DNA from: Pseudomonadota bacterium
GTDB taxonomy: Bacteria > Pseudomonadota > Gammaproteobacteria > Steroidobacterales > Steroidobacteraceae
Reading direction: 5' to 3'
NCBI GenBank assembly: GCA_023433465.1
Contig: JAEZCR010000070.1
Coordinates: forward strand, 1-32,109
DNA length: 32,109 nucleotides
The notes beneath the pieces are model-generated. The model worked only from the letters and a program-made list of their open reading frames with translations. It was not told the DNA's origin and did no database searches. Positions 16,567 through 24,638 of the stretch are shown piece by piece. The position numbers were made by a program, and so were the translations under genes. Positions within the stretch are counted from its first letter, which is position 1. Every line of letters starts with the position of its first letter.

Positions 16567-16661
16567 TGGGGACATTCCTCGTTTCCTGGCAAACGGGGAC
16601 AGACCTCACCTGATCTTCATCGAGCCTGTCCCCTTTTGCCAGGAAACAGGGAATTTCCCCA
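16567..16661. repeat. Long inverted repeat of the GGGGACA/TGTCCCC type
   Basis: Two 35-base arms (16568-16602 and 16626-16660) match at 31 of 35 positions when one is inverted, with a 23-base loop. Each arm begins GGGGA and its inner end reads GGGGACAG (or the complement CTGTCCCC), with TTTCCTGGCAAA inside. The element fills the gap exactly between two convergent stop codons. Repeats of this kind are scattered between genes in many proteobacteria and may be moved by REP-associated tyrosine transposases. Here it could also end transcription from both sides. Confidence 0.85.
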
Positions 16662-17213
16662 TTAGCCGATCTGGAAGGATTCCGCGGCGTAAGCACTGTG
16701 GAAGGTCTCGATGTTCCGGCCTACGCAGCGCATGACTTCGCGCTCGAGGTGGCGGAACTCTTCGGATCCGCGTTTGAAGGCGTAGTAGCCGCCGATCGAG
16801 GAAACGGGTGTCCCGTGGGCGCCGCTCACGCGCGACTCGCCGCTGCCCGCGAGCAGGACGGCGCGCAAGTCCACGCCCGATGCGACCGCGAGATCCCAGT
16901 GGACGGCCTGGTGTGACGACAAGACGAGCACGAGCGGGCGGAATCGCGCGCGCACATCGACGCGCACGGACTCGGGCACGGCATGCGCGGGCGAAACGCT
17001 CATCGCCACGGCTTCGTACACGCTCACCAGATCGATCTCGGGAGCGCTTGCGACGGGGGTCAGCGACTGTGGGCCCGTGATGATGGTCAGCCGGTTGTCC
17101 GTCGGTCGATTCACCGGCGCCGCGGAGCGCGCGGCCTGCACGGCGGCGGACTCGGGCGGCTTCGGATGTTTGCGCTGCAACCAGGCGGCGAATTCCAGCG
17201 GACCGTAATTCAT
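16662..17213 (-). CDS. Conserved protein of unknown function
   Basis: A 183-residue protein. The first 60 residues are low in order (Pro- and Ala-rich). The C-terminal 120 form a domain with the sequences RPLVLVLSSHQAVHWDLAV, LRAVLLAGSGESRVSG and FRHLEREVMRCVGRNIETF. I recall similar text (LVLSSYEPVRWNV and a TG-I-FQGSY end) in unnamed conserved proteins, but cannot name the family. There is no signal peptide or membrane helix. ATG at 17213 is chosen over GTG at 17225, which has no better ribosome binding site. The stop lies at the edge of the inverted repeat. The neighbouring kinase gene ends 118 bases upstream, so co-transcription is possible. Confidence 0.68.
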   Translation of the reverse strand: MNYGPLEFAAWLQRKHPKPPESAAVQAARSAAPVNRPTDNRLTIITGPQSLTPVASAPEIDLVSVYEAVAMSVSPAHAVPESVRVDVRARFRPLVLVLSSHQAVHWDLAVASGVDLRAVLLAGSGESRVSGAHGTPVSSIGGYYAFKRGSEEFRHLEREVMRCVGRNIETFHSAYAAESFQIG

Positions 17214-17331
17214 GGTTCCATCCACGTGTCGCGGACCGGCATTCTATCCGAAAACGTGGAATCTGCTAACTACCCTTAGGGGCGCGGTACGGCCTTGACC
17301 TTACTACCCGCGTCTTACTACCGGGCTCCCG

Positions 17332-19617
17332 CTACCGGACGCCTAACAAGCCGATCAGCGTCTCGGGCTCGACCGGTTTCGTCAGGTGATGGTCGAAACC
17401 GGCGGCGCGCGATTGCGCGCGGTCGGAGTCCTGCGCCCATCCGGTGATCGCGATGAGCAGCACGTCACCGCCCGCGGGCGTGGAGCGGATGCGGCGCGCC
17501 ACTTCATAACCGTTCGCGCCGGGCATCCCGATGTCGAGAAGCGCCACGTCGGGGCGCCGGCTCTCGAACGAACGCAATGCCGATGCTCCATCGTGCGCCA
17601 GGTCCACTTCGTGCCCTTCGAGTCTCAGGATGATCGCGAGACTCTCCGCCGCATCGCGGTTGTCGTCCGCGAGCAGGATGCGCTTGTTCGGGGTCGCCGT
17701 GCAGTCGCGGCCGGCATGGACCTTCACGGGCGAGGTCACGGACGTGACGACCCCCGGAAGCCTGACGGTGAACCGGCTGCCCTTCCCGATCCCGGCGCTC
17801 GCCACTTCGATGCGCCCGCCGTGCAGCTCGACGACCCCTTTGGCAAGCGCGAGTCCGATGCCGAGGCCCCCGGCGGCGTGATCCTGGGCCGACCGCACCT
17901 GAGCGAACATGCCGAACACCTTGGGAAGGTCTTCGGCGGCTATCCCGATGCCGGTGTCCTCGACCCATAAAACGAGATCGTGGCCGGTCACCGAGCAACC
18001 GACGCGAATCGCGCCATTCGGGTTCGTGTATTTCGCGGCATTCGTCAGCAGGTTCGACAACACCTGCGCGAGACGCAGCGGATCGGCATGCACCTGCAGA
18101 TCGGCAGCCACATCGATCGTCAGGTGATGCCGGCGCTCGTCGATCAGCGGTCGCGCGGTCTCGACCGCGGCGCCCACGATGGATTGCAGGTCGGTGTTCT
18201 GTTTGCGTAGCTGCAATGTCCCGTGCGTGATGCGCGAGACGTCCAGCAGGTCGTCCAGCAGCAGCGACATGTGCTGCACCTGCCGCTCGATCACGTTGTT
18301 GGACCAGCGCTTCTGCGCCTCGGTCGCCTGCTCGTTGCGTGCGATGGCCGCCGCCTGGCGGATGGGAGCGAGCGGATTGCGCAGCTCGTGCGCGAGCGTC
18401 GCGAGGAATTCGTCCTTGCGCCGGTCGGCCTCGAGCAGCTCGCGTTCCTGCTGCTTGCGCCGGGTGATGTCGGCGAACCAGACCGCGAGGTCTCCATCGA
18501 CCGGCGAAGCGACGATGTGATACCAGTTGGTGTTGCCGTCCGCCTCGGTCTGCCGCTCGGCTTCGCGCGTCTGGTTGCTCTCGAGCGCGTCGACGTAAAG
18601 TTCGAAGCGTCCCGGCTCATCCCAGGCGCGCGGCACCGTGTCCGTCACCTTGCGGCCGAGAGTGTCCGCGGGACGGCAACGCATGATTCGCGCCGCGGAG
18701 GTGTTCAGGTAGGCCCAGGTGAACTCCACGATCCTGCCGCCCTCGTCGCGCATCGGTGACAACATCACGAACGGGACGCCGGACGTCTCGAGCACAGACT
18801 GCAAGCGCCGATCGCGCCGGTTCGCGAGATCCTCGGCGCGCGCGCGTTCGATGAACACCGCCGCCTTGCGCGCGCAGATGTCGGAGATGCGCATCTCACG
18901 CTCGGAGAGGCGATGCGGGTCCATGAAGTAGACCGTCAACGCGCCCAGCACCTCACCTTCACGACTGATCAGAGGCGTCGAATGGAGCGCGCGTATGCCT
19001 ACCTTGAGAGCGGCGTTGCGCCACGGCGCGGCCGAGCTGTCCCGATCGACATCCGCCACGAACAGACGCTCCTTGGCGGCGCCCGGCAGATCGCGCTCGA
19101 CCGCCGCGAGCATGTCCGCGTCGAACTCGGCACTTGCGCAGATTGTCGGGACGCGATTCGCATCGAACGTGGCGATGATTCCGCGGTCCGCGCCGTGCAT
19201 GCGCACCAGCGTCGTCAGGATCAATTGGAGCTGTCCGGAGATTCCCGGAATGGCCGCGAGCGCCGCGGAAAGCTCGTGCAGTTCATGCAGGTCGGACAGT
19301 TCGCGTCGCGATATCGAGCGATAGTAGTCGCCCACCATGATCAGCAGGAACGACACCACCGTGGAGGCGATGATGGCCACCTGCTCGGGGGAGTTCACGG
19401 TGAAAACCAACCCGACGTCTTTCTGCAGCGCCGAGTTGATGAGACCGATGAGCGCGACCAACGCACCGGGCCATCGGCCCGCAACCGTCGTGACCAGGAT
19501 GATCGCCGGCGGAAAGAAGATGAACGAAGCCCGACCCTGGGTGATCGGATAGACGACCCAGTGCAGCGCAACCGCCGCCACGGATACGACCAGCGCGAAT
19601 GCGTAGCGGCGCGCCAC
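17332..19617 (-). CDS. Hybrid sensor histidine kinase: membrane domain-GAF-PAS-HisKA-HATPase-REC
   Basis: A 761-residue hybrid kinase. Residues 5-105 form a membrane unit of about four helices (with FFPPAIILVTTVAGRWPGAL) like the DUF4118 sensor module of KdpD-type kinases. A GAF-like domain (about 125-265) and a PAS-like domain (about 275-395) follow. The HisKA box is AHELRNPLAPI with His410. The ATPase domain has NLLTNAAKYT, DTGIGI and GLGIGLALAKGV. The receiver has Asp695 in LLDIGMP and Lys in LTKPV. From the HisKA box onward it closely follows the kinase at 11304-13601, down to the same receiver position, while the sensors differ. The start is GTG after GAGAAG; no ATG, GTG or TTG occurs between it and the upstream in-frame stop. 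No response regulator gene with an output domain is nearby. Confidence 0.92.
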   Translation of the reverse strand: MARRYAFALVVSVAAVALHWVVYPITQGRASFIFFPPAIILVTTVAGRWPGALVALIGLINSALQKDVGLVFTVNSPEQVAIIASTVVSFLLIMVGDYYRSISRRELSDLHELHELSAALAAIPGISGQLQLILTTLVRMHGADRGIIATFDANRVPTICASAEFDADMLAAVERDLPGAAKERLFVADVDRDSSAAPWRNAALKVGIRALHSTPLISREGEVLGALTVYFMDPHRLSEREMRISDICARKAAVFIERARAEDLANRRDRRLQSVLETSGVPFVMLSPMRDEGGRIVEFTWAYLNTSAARIMRCRPADTLGRKVTDTVPRAWDEPGRFELYVDALESNQTREAERQTEADGNTNWYHIVASPVDGDLAVWFADITRRKQQERELLEADRRKDEFLATLAHELRNPLAPIRQAAAIARNEQATEAQKRWSNNVIERQVQHMSLLLDDLLDVSRITHGTLQLRKQNTDLQSIVGAAVETARPLIDERRHHLTIDVAADLQVHADPLRLAQVLSNLLTNAAKYTNPNGAIRVGCSVTGHDLVLWVEDTGIGIAAEDLPKVFGMFAQVRSAQDHAAGGLGIGLALAKGVVELHGGRIEVASAGIGKGSRFTVRLPGVVTSVTSPVKVHAGRDCTATPNKRILLADDNRDAAESLAIILRLEGHEVDLAHDGASALRSFESRRPDVALLDIGMPGANGYEVARRIRSTPAGGDVLLIAITGWAQDSDRAQSRAAGFDHHLTKPVEPETLIGLLGVR

Positions 19618-19734
19618 GGTCTTCTCGATCCACGGCCACAGCCGCGCGAAGCGCGACTCCCTGGAAATACGCGATTTCAGATCCCTCTCCGAGCCTGCAT
19701 CTTGTTGGCCCGAAGATTACTCGCGGTGACCCGA

Positions 19735-20157
19735 TCAGGCCACCGGCGGCGGCTGACCCGCGTGTTGGGGTAATGCCTCGTCGATCCAGGCCCACTCGGG
19801 CGCTTCGGCGGTCCAGATCGTGGCGCTAGGTGCGAGCAATCCGGTGTCGTCGAGCGCCCCATTGCGTACGATGACGAGATGCGGACGCGATTCGGCGGCG
19901 CTGAACAGGTGGGTGCCACAGGTCGGACAGAAGCGACGGTGCATGACGTTGCCGCTCGCGGCGACGCTCTGGTAGTCGCGGAGCTCGCCTTCGATCGAGA
20001 GCGAATTGCTCGCGAATACCACGTTCACCGTGGCGTTGCCCGAAGCCAGGTACTGGCACAGCCGGCACCAGCACAACCGCGTCGCGATGGGTTCCGCCGT
20101 GATGCGAAACCGGACCGCCCTGCACAAACATCCGCCCGTGATTTCCATGCCGTCCAT
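19735..20157 (-). CDS. GFA-family zinc protein (glutathione-dependent formaldehyde-activating-like)
   Basis: A 140-residue protein of the GFA/CENP-V fold. The zinc-binding cysteines are in GGCLC near residue 10, CWCRLC near residues 29-34 and CPTCG near residue 77. These match the family layout of two zinc sites. Family members include Gfa, said to help formaldehyde combine with glutathione, but most are of unknown role, so the enzyme name should not be taken as proven. The start codon at 20157 has no Shine-Dalgarno sequence; a TATAAG -10 box lies only 8 bases before it, so the message is probably leaderless. It is divergent from the exonuclease gene. A second Met at residue 4 is a possible start. 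Confidence 0.87.
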   Translation of the reverse strand: MDGMEITGGCLCRAVRFRITAEPIATRLCWCRLCQYLASGNATVNVVFASNSLSIEGELRDYQSVAASGNVMHRRFCPTCGTHLFSAAESRPHLVIVRNGALDDTGLLAPSATIWTAEAPEWAWIDEALPQHAGQPPPVA

Positions 20158-20165
20158 TGTGCACG

Positions 20166-20173
20166 CTTATACT
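20166..20173. promoter_or_regulatory. Overlapping divergent -10 boxes
   Basis: The 8 bases CTTATACT read TATACT on plus (20168-20173) and TATAAG on minus (20171-20166). Each is a good -10 box, 6 or 8 bases from a start codon that lacks a ribosome binding site. The start codons of the two divergent genes are only 22 bases apart. The -35 regions would lie inside the opposite genes and are weak. Confidence 0.55.
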
Positions 20174-20179
20174 GCGCGC

Positions 20180-20977
20180 ATGAAATTCTATTCGTGGAAC
20201 GTCAACGGCATCCGCGCCGTGGTCAAGAAAGGCACCTTCCAGAAGTTCGTGAAGGATCACAAACCCGACATCCTGTGTCTGCAGGAAACGAAGGCCGAAA
20301 AAGGCCAGGCGGAGATCGATCTGCCTGACTACTGCGAATACTGGAACTCGGCCGAGAAGAAGGGTTATTCCGGCACTGCTATCTTCTCGCGCACCGAACC
20401 GATCAAGGTCATCAACGGGTTTCCCGATGCGTTCGCGAAGAAATTCACGTTCGCCGACGAGCTCAAGCGCGACTCCTGGAACGAAGGCCGCGTGATCACG
20501 GCTGAATACGACAAGTTCTACGCGGTCACGGTGTACACACCGAACGCGAAGGACGATTTGTCGCGCGTGAACCTGCGCCACAAGCATTGGGACCCCGCCT
20601 TCCTCGCCTACTGCAAGCAGCTCGAGAAGAAGAAGCCCGTGATCTTCTGCGGCGACCTCAACGTCGCGCACACCGAAGACGACCTCGCGAATCCGAAACC
20701 CAATCGCGGCAAGAAGGGATTCACGGACGAGGAGCGCGAAGGTTTCCAGAATTTCATCGACGCCGGCTTCGTGGACACCTTCCGGATATTCACGAAGGGC
20801 AATGGCCACTATTCGTGGTGGAGCCATTTCGCGAACGCACGCGCGCGCAACGTGGGATGGAGGATCGACTACATTCTCGTTTCCGACGCGCTCAAGAAGA
20901 AAGTGAAGAACGCGAAGATCCACGCCGACGTCCTGGGCTCCGACCACTGCCCCGTGAGCATCACCCTGGATATTTGA
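20180..20977 (+). CDS. xth: Exodeoxyribonuclease III / AP endonuclease
   Basis: A 265-residue enzyme that cuts DNA at abasic sites and removes blocked 3' ends in base-excision repair. It has all the family residues: Asn7 in WNVNG, metal-binding Glu36 in LQETK, Asp159 and Asn161 in CGDLNVAH, and Asp255-His256 in LGSDHCPV. WWSHFANARARNVGWRIDYILVS is the typical late motif of the ExoA/APE1-like branch. The length is normal for the family. ATG 20180 gives the standard N-terminus MKFYSWNVNG. It has no Shine-Dalgarno sequence and a -10 box only 6 bases upstream, so the message is probably leaderless. The stop abuts that of the convergent outer-membrane protein gene (TGATCA at 20975-20980). Confidence 0.96.
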   Translation: MKFYSWNVNGIRAVVKKGTFQKFVKDHKPDILCLQETKAEKGQAEIDLPDYCEYWNSAEKKGYSGTAIFSRTEPIKVINGFPDAFAKKFTFADELKRDSWNEGRVITAEYDKFYAVTVYTPNAKDDLSRVNLRHKHWDPAFLAYCKQLEKKKPVIFCGDLNVAHTEDDLANPKPNRGKKGFTDEEREGFQNFIDAGFVDTFRIFTKGNGHYSWWSHFANARARNVGWRIDYILVSDALKKKVKNAKIHADVLGSDHCPVSITLDI

Positions 20978-21814
20978 TCAGAACGGCACGCCGATGACGA
21001 ACCGCCAGCCGGAGATGCTGCCCGCATATCGATAGCCGAATCCGAGCCGTGGCGCATCGAACTTCCAGATCTTGTAGCGCGGCCGCGTCGCGAGCGTGAA
21101 GCCCGCCTCGAGTTGCAGCGGCTCGCGATCGCCGTCGGCCACCGGGACGGTCGGCGGATCGATGATGACGTCGACGATTCCATAGAGCCCCAGCTCGAGC
21201 TCGTGACCGCGCGTGCTCCAGCCGACGCCGGTCGTGAAATCCATGGCCTGCCGTATGCGCACGAAGCTGTCGTTCGGGGTGCCGTCGCGGTAGTCCACGC
21301 TCGCGTAGCCGAATTCCGCGCGATAGAGGGATAACCAGCGGCCGATATCTTTGTGACGGTCCGCTCGGATCCCGTATCCGTACAACCATCCCTCGACATT
21401 CCTCGACGCGATACTGAAGCCCGCGCTCGCGTAAGGGATGAGGCGCCAGCCATCCTGCAGTGGAATGTCGAGCTCGAGGCCGGGCTTCACGCTGAAGCTG
21501 TCGACCTGCTCGGGCGGCCCTTCCTCGATCACGTCGATGGGCTTGAAATCGAAGAATCCGAACGTGCCGGGCAGCGTGAAGCGCACGCGCGTTTTAGCGC
21601 CGTCGTCATTGCCGAGGTACTTGTTCCACGTGAGACGGTATACCTGCAGGGTGCGGCCGCCGAGATCGTAGATGCCCGATCCCAGCTCCGTGGCGAACAC
21701 GTGGTTGATGGACTCGGCCACCGCTTCGCTTTCGCTGCGCGGCGCCGCCCCCTGCGCGTGCACGATGCCCGACAGGAGACAACTCAACGTTCCGGCGATT
21801 CCCAGCAGCCTCAT
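20978..21814 (-). CDS. Predicted outer-membrane beta-barrel protein
   Basis: A 278-residue exported protein. The signal peptide is residues 1-20, with VHA before the cut. The rest alternates hydrophobic and polar residues as in a beta-barrel: for example LELDIPLQDGWRLIPYASAG, ELELGLYGIVDVII and LQLEAGFTLATRP. The last residue is Phe (GWRFVIGVPF), the usual signal for insertion by the BAM complex. I cannot name a family. There is no Shine-Dalgarno sequence; TATGCT on minus (21828-21823) lies 8 bases before the ATG, so the message may have almost no leader. The 33 bases before the start separate it from the end of the thiamine-diphosphate enzyme gene, and this gene may also be read from that operon. 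Confidence 0.82.
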   Translation of the reverse strand: MRLLGIAGTLSCLLSGIVHAQGAAPRSESEAVAESINHVFATELGSGIYDLGGRTLQVYRLTWNKYLGNDDGAKTRVRFTLPGTFGFFDFKPIDVIEEGPPEQVDSFSVKPGLELDIPLQDGWRLIPYASAGFSIASRNVEGWLYGYGIRADRHKDIGRWLSLYRAEFGYASVDYRDGTPNDSFVRIRQAMDFTTGVGWSTRGHELELGLYGIVDVIIDPPTVPVADGDREPLQLEAGFTLATRPRYKIWKFDAPRLGFGYRYAGSISGWRFVIGVPF

Positions 21815-21847
21815 CCGGAGACAGCATAGCGAATCCGCGGCGGGAAT

Positions 21848-23611
21848 CTAACTAAGCTGGGTGCGCGCGGGCTCGCGGGCGAGAGCCGCGCGGATGTCTT
21901 CCGCGCCCGCCGTGCCGTTCGCCAGCGCCTTTTCGAGGTTGTCGGCGTACTTCTCGATGCGTTTCGCGGGCAGCAAGGGTTCGTTCGGATCCACGGTCGC
22001 CTCGACCAGCGCCGCGCCGGGCGCGTTCAGCGCGGCGTCGAGCGCCGGCCCCACATCCGCCGAGCTCGCGGCGCGGAATCCGCTGATCCCGAATCCCGCG
22101 GCGACCTTCACGAAGTCGATGGGCTCGAGGTCGCATTCGTATTCGGGATTGCCCAGGAACATGAGCTGCTCCCACTTGATCTGCCCCAGCGTGTTGTTCT
22201 TCATCACGACGATCTTGATGGGCAGGTCATAACGGCGGATGGTCGCGAGCTCACCCAGCAGCATCGTGAGTCCGCCATCTCCGACGAACGCCACCACCTG
22301 TCGACCCGGAAACGCGAGCGCCGCCGCAATCGCATACGGCACGGCGCAGCCCATCGTGGCGAGCATGCCGGAGCCCGCGTACATCTGGCCCTCGCGCGCC
22401 TCGACATACCGTGCGAGAACACCCGTGTTATGCCCGGAGTCCCAGGCCACGAGCGCGTCGTCGGCGAGCCGGCGGCCTAGGTCGCGGGCGAGACGGTCGG
22501 GAGTAAGCCGCTTGCGCGGCGCGTCGGCGGACGATTCGAGCAGTTCGATCCACTGGCGCTTGCGCGCCTGCATGTCCGTGAGGAACGAGCGGTCCGCGTG
22601 CGCCTTGAGCCGCGCGATCAGGACCTTCAACGTGGTGCGCGCATCGCCCACGAGCCCGGCTTCGACCGGAAAGCGCAGACCGATGCGCGACGGATCGCGG
22701 TCGATCTGCACGCCGCGCGCCTGGCCCGGTTTCGGGTAGTACTCGACGTAGGGAAACGTCGAGCCGACGATCAGCAAGGTATCGCACTGCTCGAAGGCCT
22801 CCTGCGAGGGACGCGTGCCGAGCAGGCCGATGCCGCCGAGCGAGAGCGGATGCGCATCCGGCACGACGGCCTTGCCGAGCAACGCCTTGACGATGGGGGC
22901 GCCTAACAACTCGGCGATCTCGATGACTTCATCACGCGCGCCGAGTGCGCCCTGCCCGACGAGCATCGCGATGCGCTGGCCGCGGTTGAGGATGTCGAGC
23001 GCGCGCGCGATGCTCTCCTCGTCCGGCACGCGGGAGCCGTCGGTCTTCGCGAACGAGACGTGGTGCTCCACATTGCGGGGGGATGGCTCGACGTCCTCCA
23101 GTTTCTCCTCCTGCACGTCCACCGGCACGGACACGTGCGCCACCGTGCGCTGCGTGACGGCGATGCGACACGCGAGCGACAGCGCGTTGTCGACGTGGGC
23201 GGCGCTCATGATGCGCGCCGAATACGCGGCGACGTCGGTGAACAGCCGGTTCAGATCCACGTCCTGCTGCGTGAACGTGTCGATGAGATCGTGATACGGA
23301 AGGCCCGTGATCGCGATGACGGGCGCCCGATCGAACTTCGCGTCGTACAAGCCGTTCAGCAGGTGAACCCCGCCCGGACCCGTGGTCGCGAGGCAGCAGC
23401 CGAGCCGCCCGGTCCACTTCGCGTGCGCGCACGCCATCAGCGCCGCGGACTCCTCGTGCCGCACCTGGATGAAGCGCACCTTGTCCTCGCGCTCGTGGAT
23501 CGCCTGCATGATCCCGTTGATGCCGTCGCCGGGCATGCCGAAGATCGTATCGACGCCCCAGGCTATGAGACCGTCGATCAGCAGGCCCGCGCCGTTTCGC
23601 CCCTTGCTCAT
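21848..23611 (-). CDS. Thiamine-diphosphate enzyme, pyruvate oxidase/dehydrogenase (PoxB) type
   Basis: A 587-residue enzyme of the acetolactate synthase/pyruvate oxidase family, closest in character to PoxB-type pyruvate:quinone oxidoreductases, which turn pyruvate into acetate and CO2. The N-terminal domain has GMPGDGING and the catalytic Glu in VRHEESAALMACA. The middle domain (about 190-330) would bind FAD. The C-terminal domain holds the cofactor motif GDGGLTMLLGELAT...VVMKNNTLG. YECDLEPIDFVKVAAGFG is typical of this group. A C-terminal membrane-binding helix as in E. coli PoxB is not obvious. ATG 23611 is chosen because GAGG lies 9 bases before it and the family starts there; ATG 23626 overlaps the stop of the DUF4142 gene (ATGA) and would add five residues. 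Either way the two genes are coupled. Confidence 0.87.
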   Translation of the reverse strand: MSKGRNGAGLLIDGLIAWGVDTIFGMPGDGINGIMQAIHEREDKVRFIQVRHEESAALMACAHAKWTGRLGCCLATTGPGGVHLLNGLYDAKFDRAPVIAITGLPYHDLIDTFTQQDVDLNRLFTDVAAYSARIMSAAHVDNALSLACRIAVTQRTVAHVSVPVDVQEEKLEDVEPSPRNVEHHVSFAKTDGSRVPDEESIARALDILNRGQRIAMLVGQGALGARDEVIEIAELLGAPIVKALLGKAVVPDAHPLSLGGIGLLGTRPSQEAFEQCDTLLIVGSTFPYVEYYPKPGQARGVQIDRDPSRIGLRFPVEAGLVGDARTTLKVLIARLKAHADRSFLTDMQARKRQWIELLESSADAPRKRLTPDRLARDLGRRLADDALVAWDSGHNTGVLARYVEAREGQMYAGSGMLATMGCAVPYAIAAALAFPGRQVVAFVGDGGLTMLLGELATIRRYDLPIKIVVMKNNTLGQIKWEQLMFLGNPEYECDLEPIDFVKVAAGFGISGFRAASSADVGPALDAALNAPGAALVEATVDPNEPLLPAKRIEKYADNLEKALANGTAGAEDIRAALAREPARTQLS

Positions 23612-23622
23612 CGGTCGAGGCC

Positions 23623-24132
23623 TCATTGGCCAGGCAATCTTTCGGCGAGCTGCTTGTGCTCTTTCAGAGTCGGGAGAGTCTTCCGCGCGAAGCCCGCGAG
23701 CGCCGCGTCACCCGAACGGGATTGCTTCTCGAACAGCTCGATCGCATCCGCATGACCCATGTTCATGTGGTGCGAGTACATGCGATCGAAATCGGCGCCG
23801 TTCTTCGACTTGAGCTCGTCGACCATCGACTGGTGCTCGGCGTCGAGTCTCTTTGGCGTATCGAGGCCCTGGGCCTTCGCGATGCTGGCGAGTTCCTGGT
23901 TGGCCTTGCCGTGGTCCTGGACCATGCGCTGCGCGAAGCTGCGGACTTCGGGATCCTGCGACTTGCTCAGCGCGATCTTGCCGAGCTCGACCTCGGCCAT
24001 GCCGGTCTGCGCGGCCTTGGTCACGAACGTGGAAGGTGATGGCGCCTTCGCGTTGTCCGCGGCCAGAGTGGCGGCGGACGAGGCCGCGGCGAGAGCGAGA
24101 AACAGCAGACTCTTTGAAACGACTTGTGACAT
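23623..24132 (-). CDS. DUF4142 family exported protein
   Basis: A 169-residue protein with a Sec signal (residues 1-25, cut near TLAAD) and a four-helix, ferritin-like DUF4142 domain. Family features visible are FVTKAAQTGMAEVELGKIAL, VRSFAQRMVQDHGKAN and YSHHMNMGHADAIELFE. Members are exported and often stress-linked; the biochemical role is unknown. The start has AGGAG 7 bases upstream. Its stop overlaps an ATG at the head of the thiamine-diphosphate enzyme gene, so the pair is an operon. The 155 bases upstream hold a 7-bp G/C hairpin (24165-24181) with no T run. Confidence 0.88.
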   Translation of the reverse strand: MSQVVSKSLLFLALAAASSAATLAADNAKAPSPSTFVTKAAQTGMAEVELGKIALSKSQDPEVRSFAQRMVQDHGKANQELASIAKAQGLDTPKRLDAEHQSMVDELKSKNGADFDRMYSHHMNMGHADAIELFEKQSRSGDAALAGFARKTLPTLKEHKQLAERLPGQ

Positions 24133-24287
24133 GTGCGCACTCCTGGGCGGATGTCATGAGAGGAGCGCGCAGCATGCGCGCCTAGCGCTGCCGAGGATGT
24201 CCGTGCGCTCGGGCGATCGGGGTCGGCGATGCGCAGGCCCTCGCCTGCCTCACCTACGCGCGTGTCGGATTGCGCTGCGCGCGGTCC

Positions 24288-24638
24288 TCATGCGCGCGAC
24301 CCCTGCGCGTCGGAGGGCTGGGCCAGATCGCCGATCGGCAGCACGCCCTCGTCGCTGCGTCCGGCATCCACACCGCGCCGCGCCTCCGCGGCCAGGCGCT
24401 CATAGACCGCGCGGATGCGATTGAGCTCGGAATCGTCGAGTTCCTCGAGATCGAGCAACACGTTGTGCGCGCCGGTGGATACGCGCAACAACTCGTCGAG
24501 TTTGACCTGCACGGCGATCGAATCGCGGTTCTGCGTGCTCTGGATCAGGAACACCATCAGGAAGGTCACGATGGTCGTGCCCGTATTGATGATGAGCTGC
24601 CAGGTATCGCTCCAGTGGCGGCCGCCGCTTATTCTCAC
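24288..24638 (-). pseudogene. 5'-truncated low-affinity iron permease-like gene
   Basis: The 116-residue reading frame begins inside a family domain. SDTWQLIINTGTTIVTFLMV, FLIQSTQNRDSIAVQVKLDELLR and LLDLEELDDSELNRIRAVYERL are the hallmark sequences of the low-affinity iron permease family (PF04120). In full-length members an N-terminal membrane helix ending near the SDTWQL sequence comes first. Here that helix is absent: only 9 residues (MRISGGRHW) precede SDTW, and the sequence then passes straight into the autotransporter stop. The GTG start overlaps that stop (GTGA, 24635-24638), so translation may still occur by coupling, but a protein lacking helix 1 is unlikely to work normally. The C-terminal tail (GRSDEGVLPIGDLAQ) looks intact. 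Confidence 0.65.

Noticed and set aside
24165..24181. 7-bp GCGCGCA/TGCGCGC hairpin downstream of the truncated permease
   Set aside because: No T run and such GC stems are common in this DNA; not enough to call a terminator.
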